From positions 1 to 29,494 of the forward strand of contig CAZJPN010000018.1 of the NCBI GenBank assembly GCA_964547905.1: DNA of 29,494 bases, in the 5' to 3' direction. The notes under the pieces were generated by a model. The model worked only from the letters and a program-made list of their open reading frames with translations, ran no database searches and had not been told where the DNA came from. The stretch is from JAJYLM01 sp964547905. Its GTDB lineage: Bacteria; JAMCPX01. Below are positions 14,025 to 22,487 of this stretch, piece by piece (position 1 is the stretch's first letter; every line of letters starts with the position of its first letter). Both the position numbers and the translations under genes were made by a program.

Positions 14025-14831
14025 ATGGATAAAGAACTACAGGCATGGGCCCTTGTATACGGACTTAATAATCCATGCATAAGGTATAAAGTCCAGAGGG
14101 AACTTATTGCTCTTGGAAGCTATTCGGTGGATTCATTGATTAGCTTTCTGATCACGGATCCTACCTTTGAACACGAGCCAAGATGCCTTGCTGCAGAGAC
14201 ACTTGGTATCATAGGAGACGAAGAGGCTGTAGAAGGTCTAATTATGGTATTAACAAGATCATTCAAGATAGCGGATCCTGTGCTCAGGTTCGAGGAAGAG
14301 GCAGTAAGAGATTGCATATGTCATGCATTAGAAAGCATAGGTGATACAAGTACAATTCCTGCGTTACTTTTTGCACTTGAAAAATATCATCTTGTAGGTG
14401 CTGCTGAGGCATTGGCAGGGTTTAAAGAAAAAAAGGCTATTCCCATTCTTATAAAGATTCTTGACGATAGTTTTAAAAGAATACGCATATCAGATACTCT
14501 ATTGAAGTTTGGAAGCGACGCGATAGATGAGCTTATAAAAACTACCAAAGTAAAAGAGATAAATCATGATTCTGAAATTCTGCCAAGTGTTGAACGAAGA
14601 GCAGAAGCAGCAAGATTACTCGGTTTCATAGGAGATAAAGATTCTACTGTATTTCTCATTGATTTGCTGGAAGACGAACAAAGTATGGTACGGTTTGAAT
14701 CAGCGATTGCATTAGTTTCTTTATTGCAGAAGCATGCTCCAAAAAAAGCCATAAATATCATAAAATCATTACTGAATGATTTATCCCTTGAGAGAAAACT
14801 CAGGGCACAGGAGGTATTACAATGGAAATAA
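14025..14831 (+). CDS. HEAT-repeat protein (PBS-lyase-type repeats)
   Basis: 268 residues built almost wholly of paired-helix repeats with the phrase 'LG.IGD..A...L...L': for example CLAAETLGIIGDEEAVEGLIMVL, ALESIGDTSTIPALLFAL, ALAGFKEKKAIPILIKIL and AARLLGFIGDKDSTVFLIDLLED. Such folds are protein- or nucleic-acid-binding scaffolds. There is no signal peptide or cofactor motif. It starts 17 bases after the second MutS-like gene with no evident ribosome binding site, and its end overlaps the next gene by 10 bases. It is therefore part of the riboswitch-2 operon, perhaps as an adaptor for the MutS-like ATPases (inference). Confidence 0.8.
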   Translation: MDKELQAWALVYGLNNPCIRYKVQRELIALGSYSVDSLISFLITDPTFEHEPRCLAAETLGIIGDEEAVEGLIMVLTRSFKIADPVLRFEEEAVRDCICHALESIGDTSTIPALLFALEKYHLVGAAEALAGFKEKKAIPILIKILDDSFKRIRISDTLLKFGSDAIDELIKTTKVKEINHDSEILPSVERRAEAARLLGFIGDKDSTVFLIDLLEDEQSMVRFESAIALVSLLQKHAPKKAINIIKSLLNDLSLERKLRAQEVLQWK

Positions 14832-15367
14832 ATTTAAGTGTGGCAGGATTTTCCACGAGATCTGCGGCTTCAGGAATGCCTAAACGGAATAGTGCCGCTC
14901 GAGGCATCGAGGTGTCGATCTCAGGACGGAGAAAACCGTTGCGGATCGAGCATGCCGTTTTCGACTTCAACGGCACCATGGCAGTTGATGGAAAGCTCAT
15001 CCCAAATGTCGGCATACATCTCAAGCGCCTCGCTGCATCGGTTGAGGTCGTGGTAATGACGGCCGACACATTCGGCACGGCACGCCATACCTTCAAGGGC
15101 TTACCCGTTACGGTTCACATCGCTCATGATGGAAATGAGAAGCGTGACTTCATCGAGTCTATTGGGGCAGAGACAACGGCCGCCATCGGTAACGGGACCA
15201 ACGACATTCCCATGCTCCGGGTAGCCGCGCTCGGCATTGCGGTCAACGGAACCGAAGGGACATCGGCTGAGCTGCTCCGTATTGCTACGATTTACGTTCG
15301 CGAGATTAATGTCGCTATTGATCTGCTGCTCAAACCAAAGCGACTTGTAGCCACACTGCGGCGATAA
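14822..15367 (+). CDS. HAD-superfamily protein, soluble P-type-ATPase-like (COG4087 type)
   Basis: 181 residues, with strong AGGAGGT before ATG 14822. HAD motif I is DFNGT (D48 nucleophile, Asn in place of the usual acid Asp50), motif II is T80 in VVMTAD, the Lys is in NEKRDF (K107), and motif IV is GNGTND (123-128). These proteins resemble the P-domain of P-type ATPases detached from membrane helices. Typical members begin near IEVSISGRRKPLRIEH, so the first 28 residues appear to be an added segment. From about 14850 to 15370 the base composition and codon use (many CGC, CTC, ACG codons) are clearly richer in G+C than neighbours, suggesting a separate origin. Confidence 0.8.
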   Translation: MEINLSVAGFSTRSAASGMPKRNSAARGIEVSISGRRKPLRIEHAVFDFNGTMAVDGKLIPNVGIHLKRLAASVEVVVMTADTFGTARHTFKGLPVTVHIAHDGNEKRDFIESIGAETTAAIGNGTNDIPMLRVAALGIAVNGTEGTSAELLRIATIYVREINVAIDLLLKPKRLVATLRR

Positions 15368-15584
15368 GGTGGAGATCCTACGTGAACCGGCTATTCGGAA
15401 GAAAAGAGTTCAACGAAGCTGTTTTTATTGTTCCGTATGGAAACTGAGTTTCAGAAAGCCATTTGCAATGACGATCCTTTTGAGGTTGACATGCTTCTAC
15501 CAATCTATTCCTTATATGAAACAAATTAGTGCCGTTTAAATAAGCACACGTTTCAATTTTTAGTGACAAGTTTGCGTCTTTTCT
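15368..15584 (+). other. Non-coding gap with two tiny overlapping reading frames
   Basis: A GTG frame from 15382 (21 codons, MNRLFGRKEFNEAV...) and an ATG frame at 15437-15529 (30 codons, METEFQKAICNDDPF...) overlap in different frames. Either could be the remains of one frameshifted gene. I recognise neither, and see no terminator after the HAD gene. Confidence 0.25.
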
Positions 15585-15613
15585 TTGACAAAAAACATGA
15601 ACTTTGTTACAGT
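15585..15613 (+). promoter_or_regulatory. Probable sigma-70 promoter for the TPR gene and trp operon
   Basis: TTGACA (15585-15590), 17 bases, TACAGT (15608-15613). The TPR gene starts 30 bases after the -10, and trpE follows that gene after only 22 bases. This promoter may therefore also serve the trp genes; I found no trp leader or attenuator. Confidence 0.55.
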
Positions 15614-15642
15614 TTCATTCAGTCGATCAGCAGGGAGGCTGT

Positions 15643-16482
15643 ATGAAAAACAGAATAATTACCATAGCTCTTATACTATGTTTCCTGGCAATATATGGAC
15701 GTGCCGTGGCACAACCTATCTCAAGAAGTAAAGAGAATGCCGCAACACAGCAGCTTATACAAAACCAGACGGGTAAACAGTTGACAGCACTCGACTGGTA
15801 CAATAAGGGTGTTGCACTGAATGATAATTCCGATCAAGAGCTATCATGCTATCAAAAATCTATCGAGCTTGATCCGACGTTTGCACCTGCTTATTACAAT
15901 ATGGGGATCATCTATATGAAAAGGGGTATGAATACAGAGGCAATAGACAACTTTAATCAATTTCTCAAATTTTCCAAAGATGAAACAAAAAAACAAGAGG
16001 TGCAAAAAGCAATAGTCGAACTTGGCGGTGAAACTATAAGTCAAAGCAGTGCCTCAAATCAGATTGTATCCGCGGATTTGAAACAGCAGGCAATTAAGCT
16101 TTACAATGCAGGTATAGCCTTAAATGATAATTCAGACAAAGAAATGCAATATTACTTGCAGGCAATAGTTCTATATCCCGGGTTTGCAGCCGCGCACTTG
16201 AATCTTGGACTGCTTTACTATCACAAAAAGGATTACAAAGACACCCTTTCGGAGCTTACAAAATACATAGAATATACCAATGATCCTCCTGCCAAACGCA
16301 AAGAGGTATTAAACCTTATTGAGTGGTTGAAGGTTGCAGTAAAAACACCCGCTCAAGCAACAACGTCAAACGTACAGCAGCAACCTGTTCAGACAGAGGC
16401 AAACCCTGCACCGTCGGCTACGCCGACTCAGAACAACAAAGCTACCGGCACGCCGCAAATGCAGGAAGTGCCTTTACAATAA
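15643..16482 (+). CDS. Exported TPR-repeat protein
   Basis: 279 residues from ATG 15643, with GGGAGG five bases before it. A signal peptide is evident: MKNRIITIALILCFLAIYG with AVA before QP, so cleavage near residue 23. The body holds two homologous blocks, about 50-118 and 140-220. Each starts LYN/WYNKG(V/I)ALNDNSD and contains a TPR pair (YNMGIIYMKRGMNTEAIDNFNQFL; LNLGLLYYHKKDYKDTLSELTKYI). The tail (about 235-279) is low-complexity and rich in Gln, Pro, Thr and Ala, as in linkers. It is probably a periplasmic or envelope scaffold; no specific role can be assigned. It precedes trpE closely, probably in one transcript. Confidence 0.75.
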   Translation: MKNRIITIALILCFLAIYGRAVAQPISRSKENAATQQLIQNQTGKQLTALDWYNKGVALNDNSDQELSCYQKSIELDPTFAPAYYNMGIIYMKRGMNTEAIDNFNQFLKFSKDETKKQEVQKAIVELGGETISQSSASNQIVSADLKQQAIKLYNAGIALNDNSDKEMQYYLQAIVLYPGFAAAHLNLGLLYYHKKDYKDTLSELTKYIEYTNDPPAKRKEVLNLIEWLKVAVKTPAQATTSNVQQQPVQTEANPAPSATPTQNNKATGTPQMQEVPLQ

Positions 16483-16504
16483 TGCGGTCATGTGAATAAT
16501 CCAG

Positions 16505-17989
16505 ATGCAGCCCAATACATTCTATCCATCGTACGGAGAATTCGCTGACCTTGCAAAGCACGCAAACATAATACCGGTATACACGGAAATACTGTCGGAT
16601 GTGGAAACGCCGGTTTCGGTACTGTTAAAACTCAAACATCTAAAATATCCGTTCCTTCTCGAGAGCGTTGAAGGCGGTGAAAAATGGGCACGATACAGTT
16701 TTATAGGTTTCGAACCATCTGTTGTATTTAGGGTAAAACACCAGGACGTTTTTATAACAGAAAACGGAAAAACAAAAGTACATCATAATGTGCAGGACCC
16801 TCTTGAGTTTTTAAAAACAGAGCTGAAACGATACAAGCCCGCAATTATAAAGGGCCTGCCGAGGTTTGTCGGTGGTGCTGTCGGTTATTTCGGGTATGAC
16901 ATTGTGAAAACATTTGAAAAAGTTCCTGATCTTAAAAAACAGTCGTCTGATTTCGACGATGTGTTCTTGCTTTTTACGGATAAACTCGTGATCTTCGATA
17001 ATCTAAGACACACCATCATCGTTCTATCGAATGCCTTCATAAAAAACGGTAATACAAAAAGGGCGTACGAGATTGCAGTAAACTCCGTGAAAAAGGTTAT
17101 ATCCATACTCAACAAACCCCTAAAAGCGAAAAACCGGCAGAGGGCGTGTAAGGTTAAACCATTTACATCGAATATGACGCAGCAGGAATACGAACAGATG
17201 GTTATAAGAGGGAAATCTCACATCGTAGAGGGAGATATTATTCAGGTTGTATTGTCACAGCGATTCTTCTCACCATCAAAAACAGACCCTGTTTCTTTTT
17301 ACAGGGCGTTAAGGCTTATCAATCCGTCACCATACATGTTTTATTTTGATCTCGGTGATAAATACATTATTGGCTCATCACCAGAGCTACTCATAAGATT
17401 TGAAGACGGCAGGGTTATAATACGACCCATTGCAGGGACAAGGAAACGGGGCAAAACACGCGAAGAAGATGAAGCACTTGAGAAGGAATTGCTTGAAGAT
17501 AAAAAAGAAAAAGCAGAACATGTTATGCTGGTTGATCTCGCAAGAAATGATATTGGAAGAATTGCAAAGACAGGCAGTGTACGTGTTGATGAACTTATGA
17601 TTGTGGAAAGGTATTCGCATGTTATGCATATAGTATCGGAGGTAAGCGGTATTGCCCTTGCTGATAAGGATGCCGTAGACATACTCAAATCAACTTTTCC
17701 GGCAGGAACACTCTCGGGTGCTCCCAAGGTTAAGGCAATGGAAATAATAGAAGATCTCGAAAGAGAGAATAGAGGCCCTTACGGCGGTGCGGTCGGTTAT
17801 ATAAGCTACACCGGAAGTATGGATACGTGCATTACGATACGAACTGCATTTGTCGATAAAAAGGGAGTTTATATACAGTCGGGCGCAGGCATAGTATACG
17901 ACTCTCAACCTGAAAACGAGTATTTTGAAACACGATCCAAGGCTCAGGCTTTGATTGATGCTTTAAAAAAATCGGTAGAAATAAAATAA
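16505..17989 (+). CDS. trpE: Anthranilate synthase component I
   Basis: 494 residues. Converts chorismate with ammonia from TrpG to anthranilate, the first step of tryptophan synthesis. The N-terminal part carries the feedback-inhibition motif LLES-x10-S (51-54 and S65), so tryptophan inhibition should be preserved. The C-terminal chorismate-binding domain has RPIAGTRKRG, AEHVMLVDLARNDIGRI, ERYSHVMHIVSEV and STFPAGTLSGAPKVKAMEII. The LLES motif and the surrounding trp genes favour TrpE over PabB. ATG 16505 has only a weak ribosome binding site. The next gene starts four bases after its stop. Confidence 0.95.
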   Translation: MQPNTFYPSYGEFADLAKHANIIPVYTEILSDVETPVSVLLKLKHLKYPFLLESVEGGEKWARYSFIGFEPSVVFRVKHQDVFITENGKTKVHHNVQDPLEFLKTELKRYKPAIIKGLPRFVGGAVGYFGYDIVKTFEKVPDLKKQSSDFDDVFLLFTDKLVIFDNLRHTIIVLSNAFIKNGNTKRAYEIAVNSVKKVISILNKPLKAKNRQRACKVKPFTSNMTQQEYEQMVIRGKSHIVEGDIIQVVLSQRFFSPSKTDPVSFYRALRLINPSPYMFYFDLGDKYIIGSSPELLIRFEDGRVIIRPIAGTRKRGKTREEDEALEKELLEDKKEKAEHVMLVDLARNDIGRIAKTGSVRVDELMIVERYSHVMHIVSEVSGIALADKDAVDILKSTFPAGTLSGAPKVKAMEIIEDLERENRGPYGGAVGYISYTGSMDTCITIRTAFVDKKGVYIQSGAGIVYDSQPENEYFETRSKAQALIDALKKSVEIK

Positions 17990-17993
17990 CTTT

Positions 17994-18569
17994 ATGAAGA
18001 TACTTGTTATAGATAACTATGATTCTTTCACGTACAACCTTGTCCAGTACCTCGGCGAACTTGGAGTGGACGTGATAGTATACAGAAACGATGCAATAAA
18101 TGTTGACGATATAAGTACACTCGGAATTAATGCTATAGTGATATCACCTGGTCCCTCGACACCGGCAGATGCAGGCATATCTGTGGATGTCATAAAACAA
18201 TATGCCGGTATCTATCCCCTACTTGGTGTATGTCTTGGTCATCAGGCAATAGGCTATGCCTTCGGTGCAAACATAATCAAGGCAAAGAAGATCTACCACG
18301 GCAAAACATCTATGATACGGCATGACGGCAAAACAATATTTTCAGGATTGGAGAATCCTTTGAGCGCAACACGGTATCACTCTCTTGTCATAGATAAACA
18401 TACATTATCGGATGAATTTGCTGTCACTGCTGAGTCCGAAGAAGATAACGAAATAATGGCAATACGGCATAAGAACCTTCCCATAGAAGGCGTTCAGTTT
18501 CATCCGGAATCTATACTAACAACGAGTGGGAAGAAGATCCTTGCGAATTTTGTAAATATGGTTAAATGA
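17994..18569 (+). CDS. trpG: Anthranilate synthase component II (glutamine amidotransferase)
   Basis: 191 residues, a class I glutamine amidotransferase supplying ammonia to TrpE. The nucleophile is Cys80 in LLGVCLGHQAIG, and the His170/Glu172 pair is in VQFHPES. It starts MKILVIDNYDSFTYNLVQYL, typical of TrpG/PabA. It is a stand-alone protein and not fused to TrpD. Because no pab genes are seen, it may also serve folate synthesis (inference). Confidence 0.95.
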   Translation: MKILVIDNYDSFTYNLVQYLGELGVDVIVYRNDAINVDDISTLGINAIVISPGPSTPADAGISVDVIKQYAGIYPLLGVCLGHQAIGYAFGANIIKAKKIYHGKTSMIRHDGKTIFSGLENPLSATRYHSLVIDKHTLSDEFAVTAESEEDNEIMAIRHKNLPIEGVQFHPESILTTSGKKILANFVNMVK

Positions 18570-18570
18570 T

Positions 18571-19599
18571 ATGAGAATGATAAAAGAAGCTATCGAAAAA
18601 GTTGTACAGAATATCTCTCTGTCGGAGAGCGATATGGAACTTGTCATGAACGAGATCATGTCAGGCAGCACAACGGATGCTCAAATAGCATCTTTCATTA
18701 CGGCTCTCAGGATGAAGGGAGAAACGGTTGATGAGATCACAGGTGCTGCAAAGGTGATGAGGGAAAAGGCATTGAAGGTAAACCCAAAATACGATGTTGT
18801 TATAGACACCTGCGGCACAGGTGGCGATAGAAAAGGAACATTCAATGTATCCACTGCTGCGGCATTTGTTGCGGCAGGAGCCGGCGTGAAGGTCGCCAAA
18901 CACGGCAATCGTTCGGTTTCATCCAAAAGCGGCAGTGCCGATGTGCTCGAAGCACTCGGCATTGATATAAACGCGGACAGTGCAAAGGCAGAATACCTGC
19001 TGGAGAAAACAGGTATATGTTTTCTGTTTGCCCCCCTGTATCACAAGGCAGCAAGATACGCTCTTGGTCCAAGAAAAGAAATCGGCATCAGAACAATCTT
19101 CAATATGCTTGGCCCGCTGACAAACCCTGCAGGAACACGCTATCAATTGGTTGGTGTTTATGATGCAAAACTAACGGAAACAATTGCATATGTTTTAAAA
19201 AGACTCGGAAGTGTCTCTGCCTGCGTTGTCCATGGAAGCGATGCCACGGATGAAATAACCATAAGCGGAACAACGGACATTTCGGAACTAAGGGATGGAA
19301 GTGTGCAGTCATATATCTTTAATCCTGAAGAGTATGGATATAAGCTGTCATCTATGGATGCCTTAAAAGGCGGAGACGCGAAACACAATGCCTCAATACT
19401 TATGGATGTTCTTGCAGGCGTCAAAGGACCGATGCGGGATATGACCGAGCTTAACAGTGCATTTGCATTGTATATTGCAGGCATAACAAACAATATAAAA
19501 GAGGCCATACGCATTGTTAAGGACGTTATAGATTCAGGCATAGCAATGAAGAAACTCGATGAATTCAGAAAGGCGAGCGATGAGGGTGTCAGACAATGA
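18571..19599 (+). CDS. trpD: Anthranilate phosphoribosyltransferase
   Basis: 342 residues. Transfers phosphoribose from PRPP to anthranilate. The PRPP-binding motif GTGGD is at 82-86, followed by TFNVSTAAAFVAAGAGVKVAKHGNRSVSSKSGSADVLEALG, and the anthranilate-contacting regions are as in the family. A second ATG two codons downstream is an equally good start. It begins one base after the trpG stop and overlaps the next start in ATGA. Confidence 0.95.
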   Translation: MRMIKEAIEKVVQNISLSESDMELVMNEIMSGSTTDAQIASFITALRMKGETVDEITGAAKVMREKALKVNPKYDVVIDTCGTGGDRKGTFNVSTAAAFVAAGAGVKVAKHGNRSVSSKSGSADVLEALGIDINADSAKAEYLLEKTGICFLFAPLYHKAARYALGPRKEIGIRTIFNMLGPLTNPAGTRYQLVGVYDAKLTETIAYVLKRLGSVSACVVHGSDATDEITISGTTDISELRDGSVQSYIFNPEEYGYKLSSMDALKGGDAKHNASILMDVLAGVKGPMRDMTELNSAFALYIAGITNNIKEAIRIVKDVIDSGIAMKKLDEFRKASDEGVRQ

Positions 19600-20414
19600 A
19601 CAATAAGGGCAATTTTCTTTCGGACATAGTTATTAACAAACAAAAAGAAGTACAGTCTAAAAAACAAAGAACAGACACAGATACTCTTATAAAATCAGCA
19701 TACTCTGCAATGCCAGCAATGTCATTCCTTGAGGCTATTTCAGAGAGTGAACCTCCCTGCATTATATCCGAAATTAAAAGGAGATCTCCATCAAATGGCG
19801 AACTCATCAAAGAACCTAATGTAAAGAGGATTGCACAGGGTTTTGCTTCAGGAGGGGCATCTGCAATATCAGTACTTACTGATGAACAATATTTTGGCGG
19901 CAAACTCGAAGACCTTAAAGAAGTAAAGGAATCTGTAGACATCCCTGTATTAAGAAAAGATTTTATTGTAGATGAATTCCAGATTTACGAGTCAAGGGCC
20001 ATCGGCGCTGACACTGTTTTGCTTATCGTTAAAATTTTAGATAAGAGTCTTATAAATTATGTCAGACTTTCAAGACAGCTTGGCATGGAGCCACTGGTGG
20101 AAATACACAATGAGGATGAGTTAAAGATAGCCATTGATGCAAGTTCTAAGATAATAGGTATAAATTCACGAAACCTTGAAACATTTAATACCAACACCGA
20201 TATCGTGGAACGCATAATACAGGATATACCAAAGCACATATTGACGATAGCAGAAAGCGGGATAGTCTCAACCGATATAATATCCGAGCTTTTGAAGCTT
20301 GGTGTAAACGGCTTCTTGATTGGAGAGGCTTTTATGCGTGCCGAGTCACCGGAAAAAAAATTGAAAGAGTTCATAGGGAAATTTAGAATAAGTTCATTTA
20401 TCGAAAGGAGATAA
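19596..20414 (+). CDS. trpC: Indole-3-glycerol phosphate synthase
   Basis: 272 residues, a TIM barrel that closes the ring of CdRP to indole-3-glycerol phosphate. Catalytic region CIISEIKRRSPSNGEL (Lys61 in EIKRRSPS), then VLRKDFIVDEFQIYESRAIGAD, GINSRNLETFNTN and LTIAESGI. It is separate from TrpF, which lies two genes downstream, unlike the fused TrpCF of enteric bacteria. The product would normally go to TrpA, which is missing here. Confidence 0.95.
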   Translation: MNNKGNFLSDIVINKQKEVQSKKQRTDTDTLIKSAYSAMPAMSFLEAISESEPPCIISEIKRRSPSNGELIKEPNVKRIAQGFASGGASAISVLTDEQYFGGKLEDLKEVKESVDIPVLRKDFIVDEFQIYESRAIGADTVLLIVKILDKSLINYVRLSRQLGMEPLVEIHNEDELKIAIDASSKIIGINSRNLETFNTNTDIVERIIQDIPKHILTIAESGIVSTDIISELLKLGVNGFLIGEAFMRAESPEKKLKEFIGKFRISSFIERR

Positions 20415-20415
20415 A

Positions 20416-21765
20416 ATGCAGAGAAAGATACTTTTGGATGAAACGGAAATACCAAGGCGGTGGTACAACGTTATGGTGGATATGCCGAAACCGCCTGCGC
20501 CGGTACTTCACCCGGGAACCAAAAAACCGATAACCCCAGATGATCTGAAACCGATCTTTCCCATGGGATTGATCGAACAGGAGGTATCGACAAAAAGATG
20601 GATAGACATACCCGAAGAGGTGTTAAAGATATATACGATGTGGAGGCCCACACCTTTAGTGAGGGCATACAACCTCGAGGCTTACCTTAAAACACCTGCA
20701 CACATTTACTATAAGAATGAAAGTGTAAGCCCTCCGGGCAGTCACAAACCAAATACTGCGGTTGCACAGGCTTATTACAACAAGAAAGAAGGCATTAAAA
20801 GGCTTGCGACCGAAACCGGTGCCGGACAATGGGGAAGCGCCCTTTCGATGGCAGGCAAGTTATTAGGACTTGACGTAACAGTATATATGGTAAGGGTCAG
20901 TTACGATCAAAAGCCATACCGCAGGATTATGATGGAAACGTGGGGCGGACACGTTCATGCAAGCCCAACAGAGTTGACAAATTCAGGTAGAAAGATCCTC
21001 GAAGCAGACCCTGCTTCGCCAGGCAGTCTCGGCGTTGCCATAAGCGAAGCTGTCGAGGATGCAGCGTCACATAAGGACACCAATTATTCCCTTGGAAGCG
21101 TATTAAATCATGTTCTAATCCATCAGAGCGTAATAGGCCTTGAAGCAAAAGAACAACTAAAAAAGATCAACGAGTATCCCGATATCGTTATTGCGTCATG
21201 CGGAGGAGGCAGCAATTTTGGAGGCATTGCGTTCCCATTCCTTATGGATAAATTTGCAGGAAAAAACTTACGGGCAATAGCTGTGGAACCGGCATCATGC
21301 CCCACCCTTACAAAAGGGCCTTACACATACGACTTTGGCGATGAGGCAGGACTGACACCGCTTATCATGATGTATACACTCGGACATAATTTTATTCCTC
21401 CGGGCATACATGCAGGCGGGTTGAGGTACCATGGTGATTCTCCGTTGGTAAGCCAGTTTTATCATGAAGGGATCATAGAGGCTGTTGCATACAATCAGCT
21501 TCCTGTGTTCGAAGCTGCCATTACGTTTGCAAGGACAGAGGGCATTATACCTGCCCCGGAATCGGCTCATGCAATCCTAAGCGCAATAAATGAGGCTAAC
21601 AAAGCAAAGGAAGAAGGCAAAGAAAAGGTCATACTGTTTAACCTCAGCGGACATGGGCACTTCGATCTTTCTGCGTATGACAGCTATCTGCGGGGCAAGC
21701 TCCAGGATTATGAATATCCAGAAGCGGAAATCAAGAAGTCCCTCAAAGACCTTCCGAAGGTATAA
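20416..21765 (+). CDS. trpB: Tryptophan synthase beta chain, TrpB2 type
   Basis: 449 residues, with AAGGAG before ATG 20416. Its greater length, the N-terminus ILLDETEIPRRWYNV, and the stretch IFPMGLIEQEVSTKRWIDIPEEV identify the TrpB2 branch rather than the shorter TrpB1. The PLP-binding Lys111 is in GSHKPNTA, with ATETGAGQWGSA and the phosphate-binding ASCGGGSNFGG. It joins indole to serine. TrpB2 enzymes lack the usual TrpA contact surface and often occur without an adjacent trpA, as here. Confidence 0.95.
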   Translation: MQRKILLDETEIPRRWYNVMVDMPKPPAPVLHPGTKKPITPDDLKPIFPMGLIEQEVSTKRWIDIPEEVLKIYTMWRPTPLVRAYNLEAYLKTPAHIYYKNESVSPPGSHKPNTAVAQAYYNKKEGIKRLATETGAGQWGSALSMAGKLLGLDVTVYMVRVSYDQKPYRRIMMETWGGHVHASPTELTNSGRKILEADPASPGSLGVAISEAVEDAASHKDTNYSLGSVLNHVLIHQSVIGLEAKEQLKKINEYPDIVIASCGGGSNFGGIAFPFLMDKFAGKNLRAIAVEPASCPTLTKGPYTYDFGDEAGLTPLIMMYTLGHNFIPPGIHAGGLRYHGDSPLVSQFYHEGIIEAVAYNQLPVFEAAITFARTEGIIPAPESAHAILSAINEANKAKEEGKEKVILFNLSGHGHFDLSAYDSYLRGKLQDYEYPEAEIKKSLKDLPKV

Positions 21766-21798
21766 AAATATTGTCGCTATCCAACGCATCCTTTCTCT

Positions 21799-21821
21799 AT
21801 CCCTCCCTTCACGGGAGGGAT
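21799..21821. repeat. Hairpin repeat between trpB2 and trpF
   Basis: A perfect 9-base stem, ATCCCTCCC/GGGAGGGAT, with the loop TTCAC. It is not followed by a T run, so it is not a normal intrinsic terminator. The flanks (CTC-rich before, ACAAGAGAGGGTTGAGGTTGAG after) resemble those at 27742-27795, suggesting a dispersed intergenic repeat. Confidence 0.5.
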
Positions 21822-21852
21822 ACAAGAGAGGGTTGAGGTTGAGATACTCATT

Positions 21853-22455
21853 ATGAAGATCAAGATCTGCGGTATAACATCGATAGAGGATGCCTTGATG
21901 GCATCTGATTATGGCGCCGATGCGATTGGATTTATCTTTTATGAGAAAAGTCCACGGTACATAAAACCTGCACATGCAATAAAGATAATCGAACATCTGC
22001 CTGCTTTTGTTTCTACGGTGGGTGTATTTGTCGACGAAAAGATCGACGCAATGCAATCAGTCGCTGATACGTTAGGACTTCATTATATACAACTGCACGG
22101 CAATGAGCCGTTGAGTATAGTTACAAAGCTCGGCAAAAAAGCAATCAAGGCATTCAGGGTTAAAGACGCATATTCGATAAACGATGTAAACAAATCCGGA
22201 CTGAATATGGTGTTGCTTGATAGTTATACCAACGAATACGGCGGCTCAGGCAAAGGCTTTGACCATAAGCTTTTAAAAGGTTTATCCTCTGACATAAAAT
22301 TCATTTTATCCGGCGGTATAACACCGGACAATGTGCGCAAAATAGTGAATGCATACAAACCTTATGCAATCGATGTATCGAGCGGCGTTGAAATCTTTCC
22401 CGGCAGAAAATCAAAAGAAAAGTTGAAGTTACTGTTCGAGAGGCTAAAAGGTTGA
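21853..22455 (+). CDS. trpF: Phosphoribosylanthranilate isomerase
   Basis: 200 residues, a TIM barrel that isomerises PRA to CdRP. The catalytic Cys7 is in KICGITS, the acid Asp is in MVLLDSYTNEYGGSGKGFDH, and ILSGGITPDNV and AIDVSSGVE form the phosphate site. It is the last gene of the trp series, separated from trpB2 by an 87-base gap with a hairpin. The usual trpA does not follow. Confidence 0.95.
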   Translation: MKIKICGITSIEDALMASDYGADAIGFIFYEKSPRYIKPAHAIKIIEHLPAFVSTVGVFVDEKIDAMQSVADTLGLHYIQLHGNEPLSIVTKLGKKAIKAFRVKDAYSINDVNKSGLNMVLLDSYTNEYGGSGKGFDHKLLKGLSSDIKFILSGGITPDNVRKIVNAYKPYAIDVSSGVEIFPGRKSKEKLKLLFERLKG

Positions 22456-22487
22456 CTTTCTTATGCAAAGCTGTTAAATGAACCACT

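Noticed and set aside
16483..16504. A trp attenuator upstream of trpE
   Set aside because: Only 22 bases separate the TPR gene from trpE; no Trp-rich leader or terminator hairpin is seen.
21799..21821. An intrinsic terminator between trpB2 and trpF
   Set aside because: The stem is strong but no T run follows on either side, and trpF continues the pathway on the same strand.
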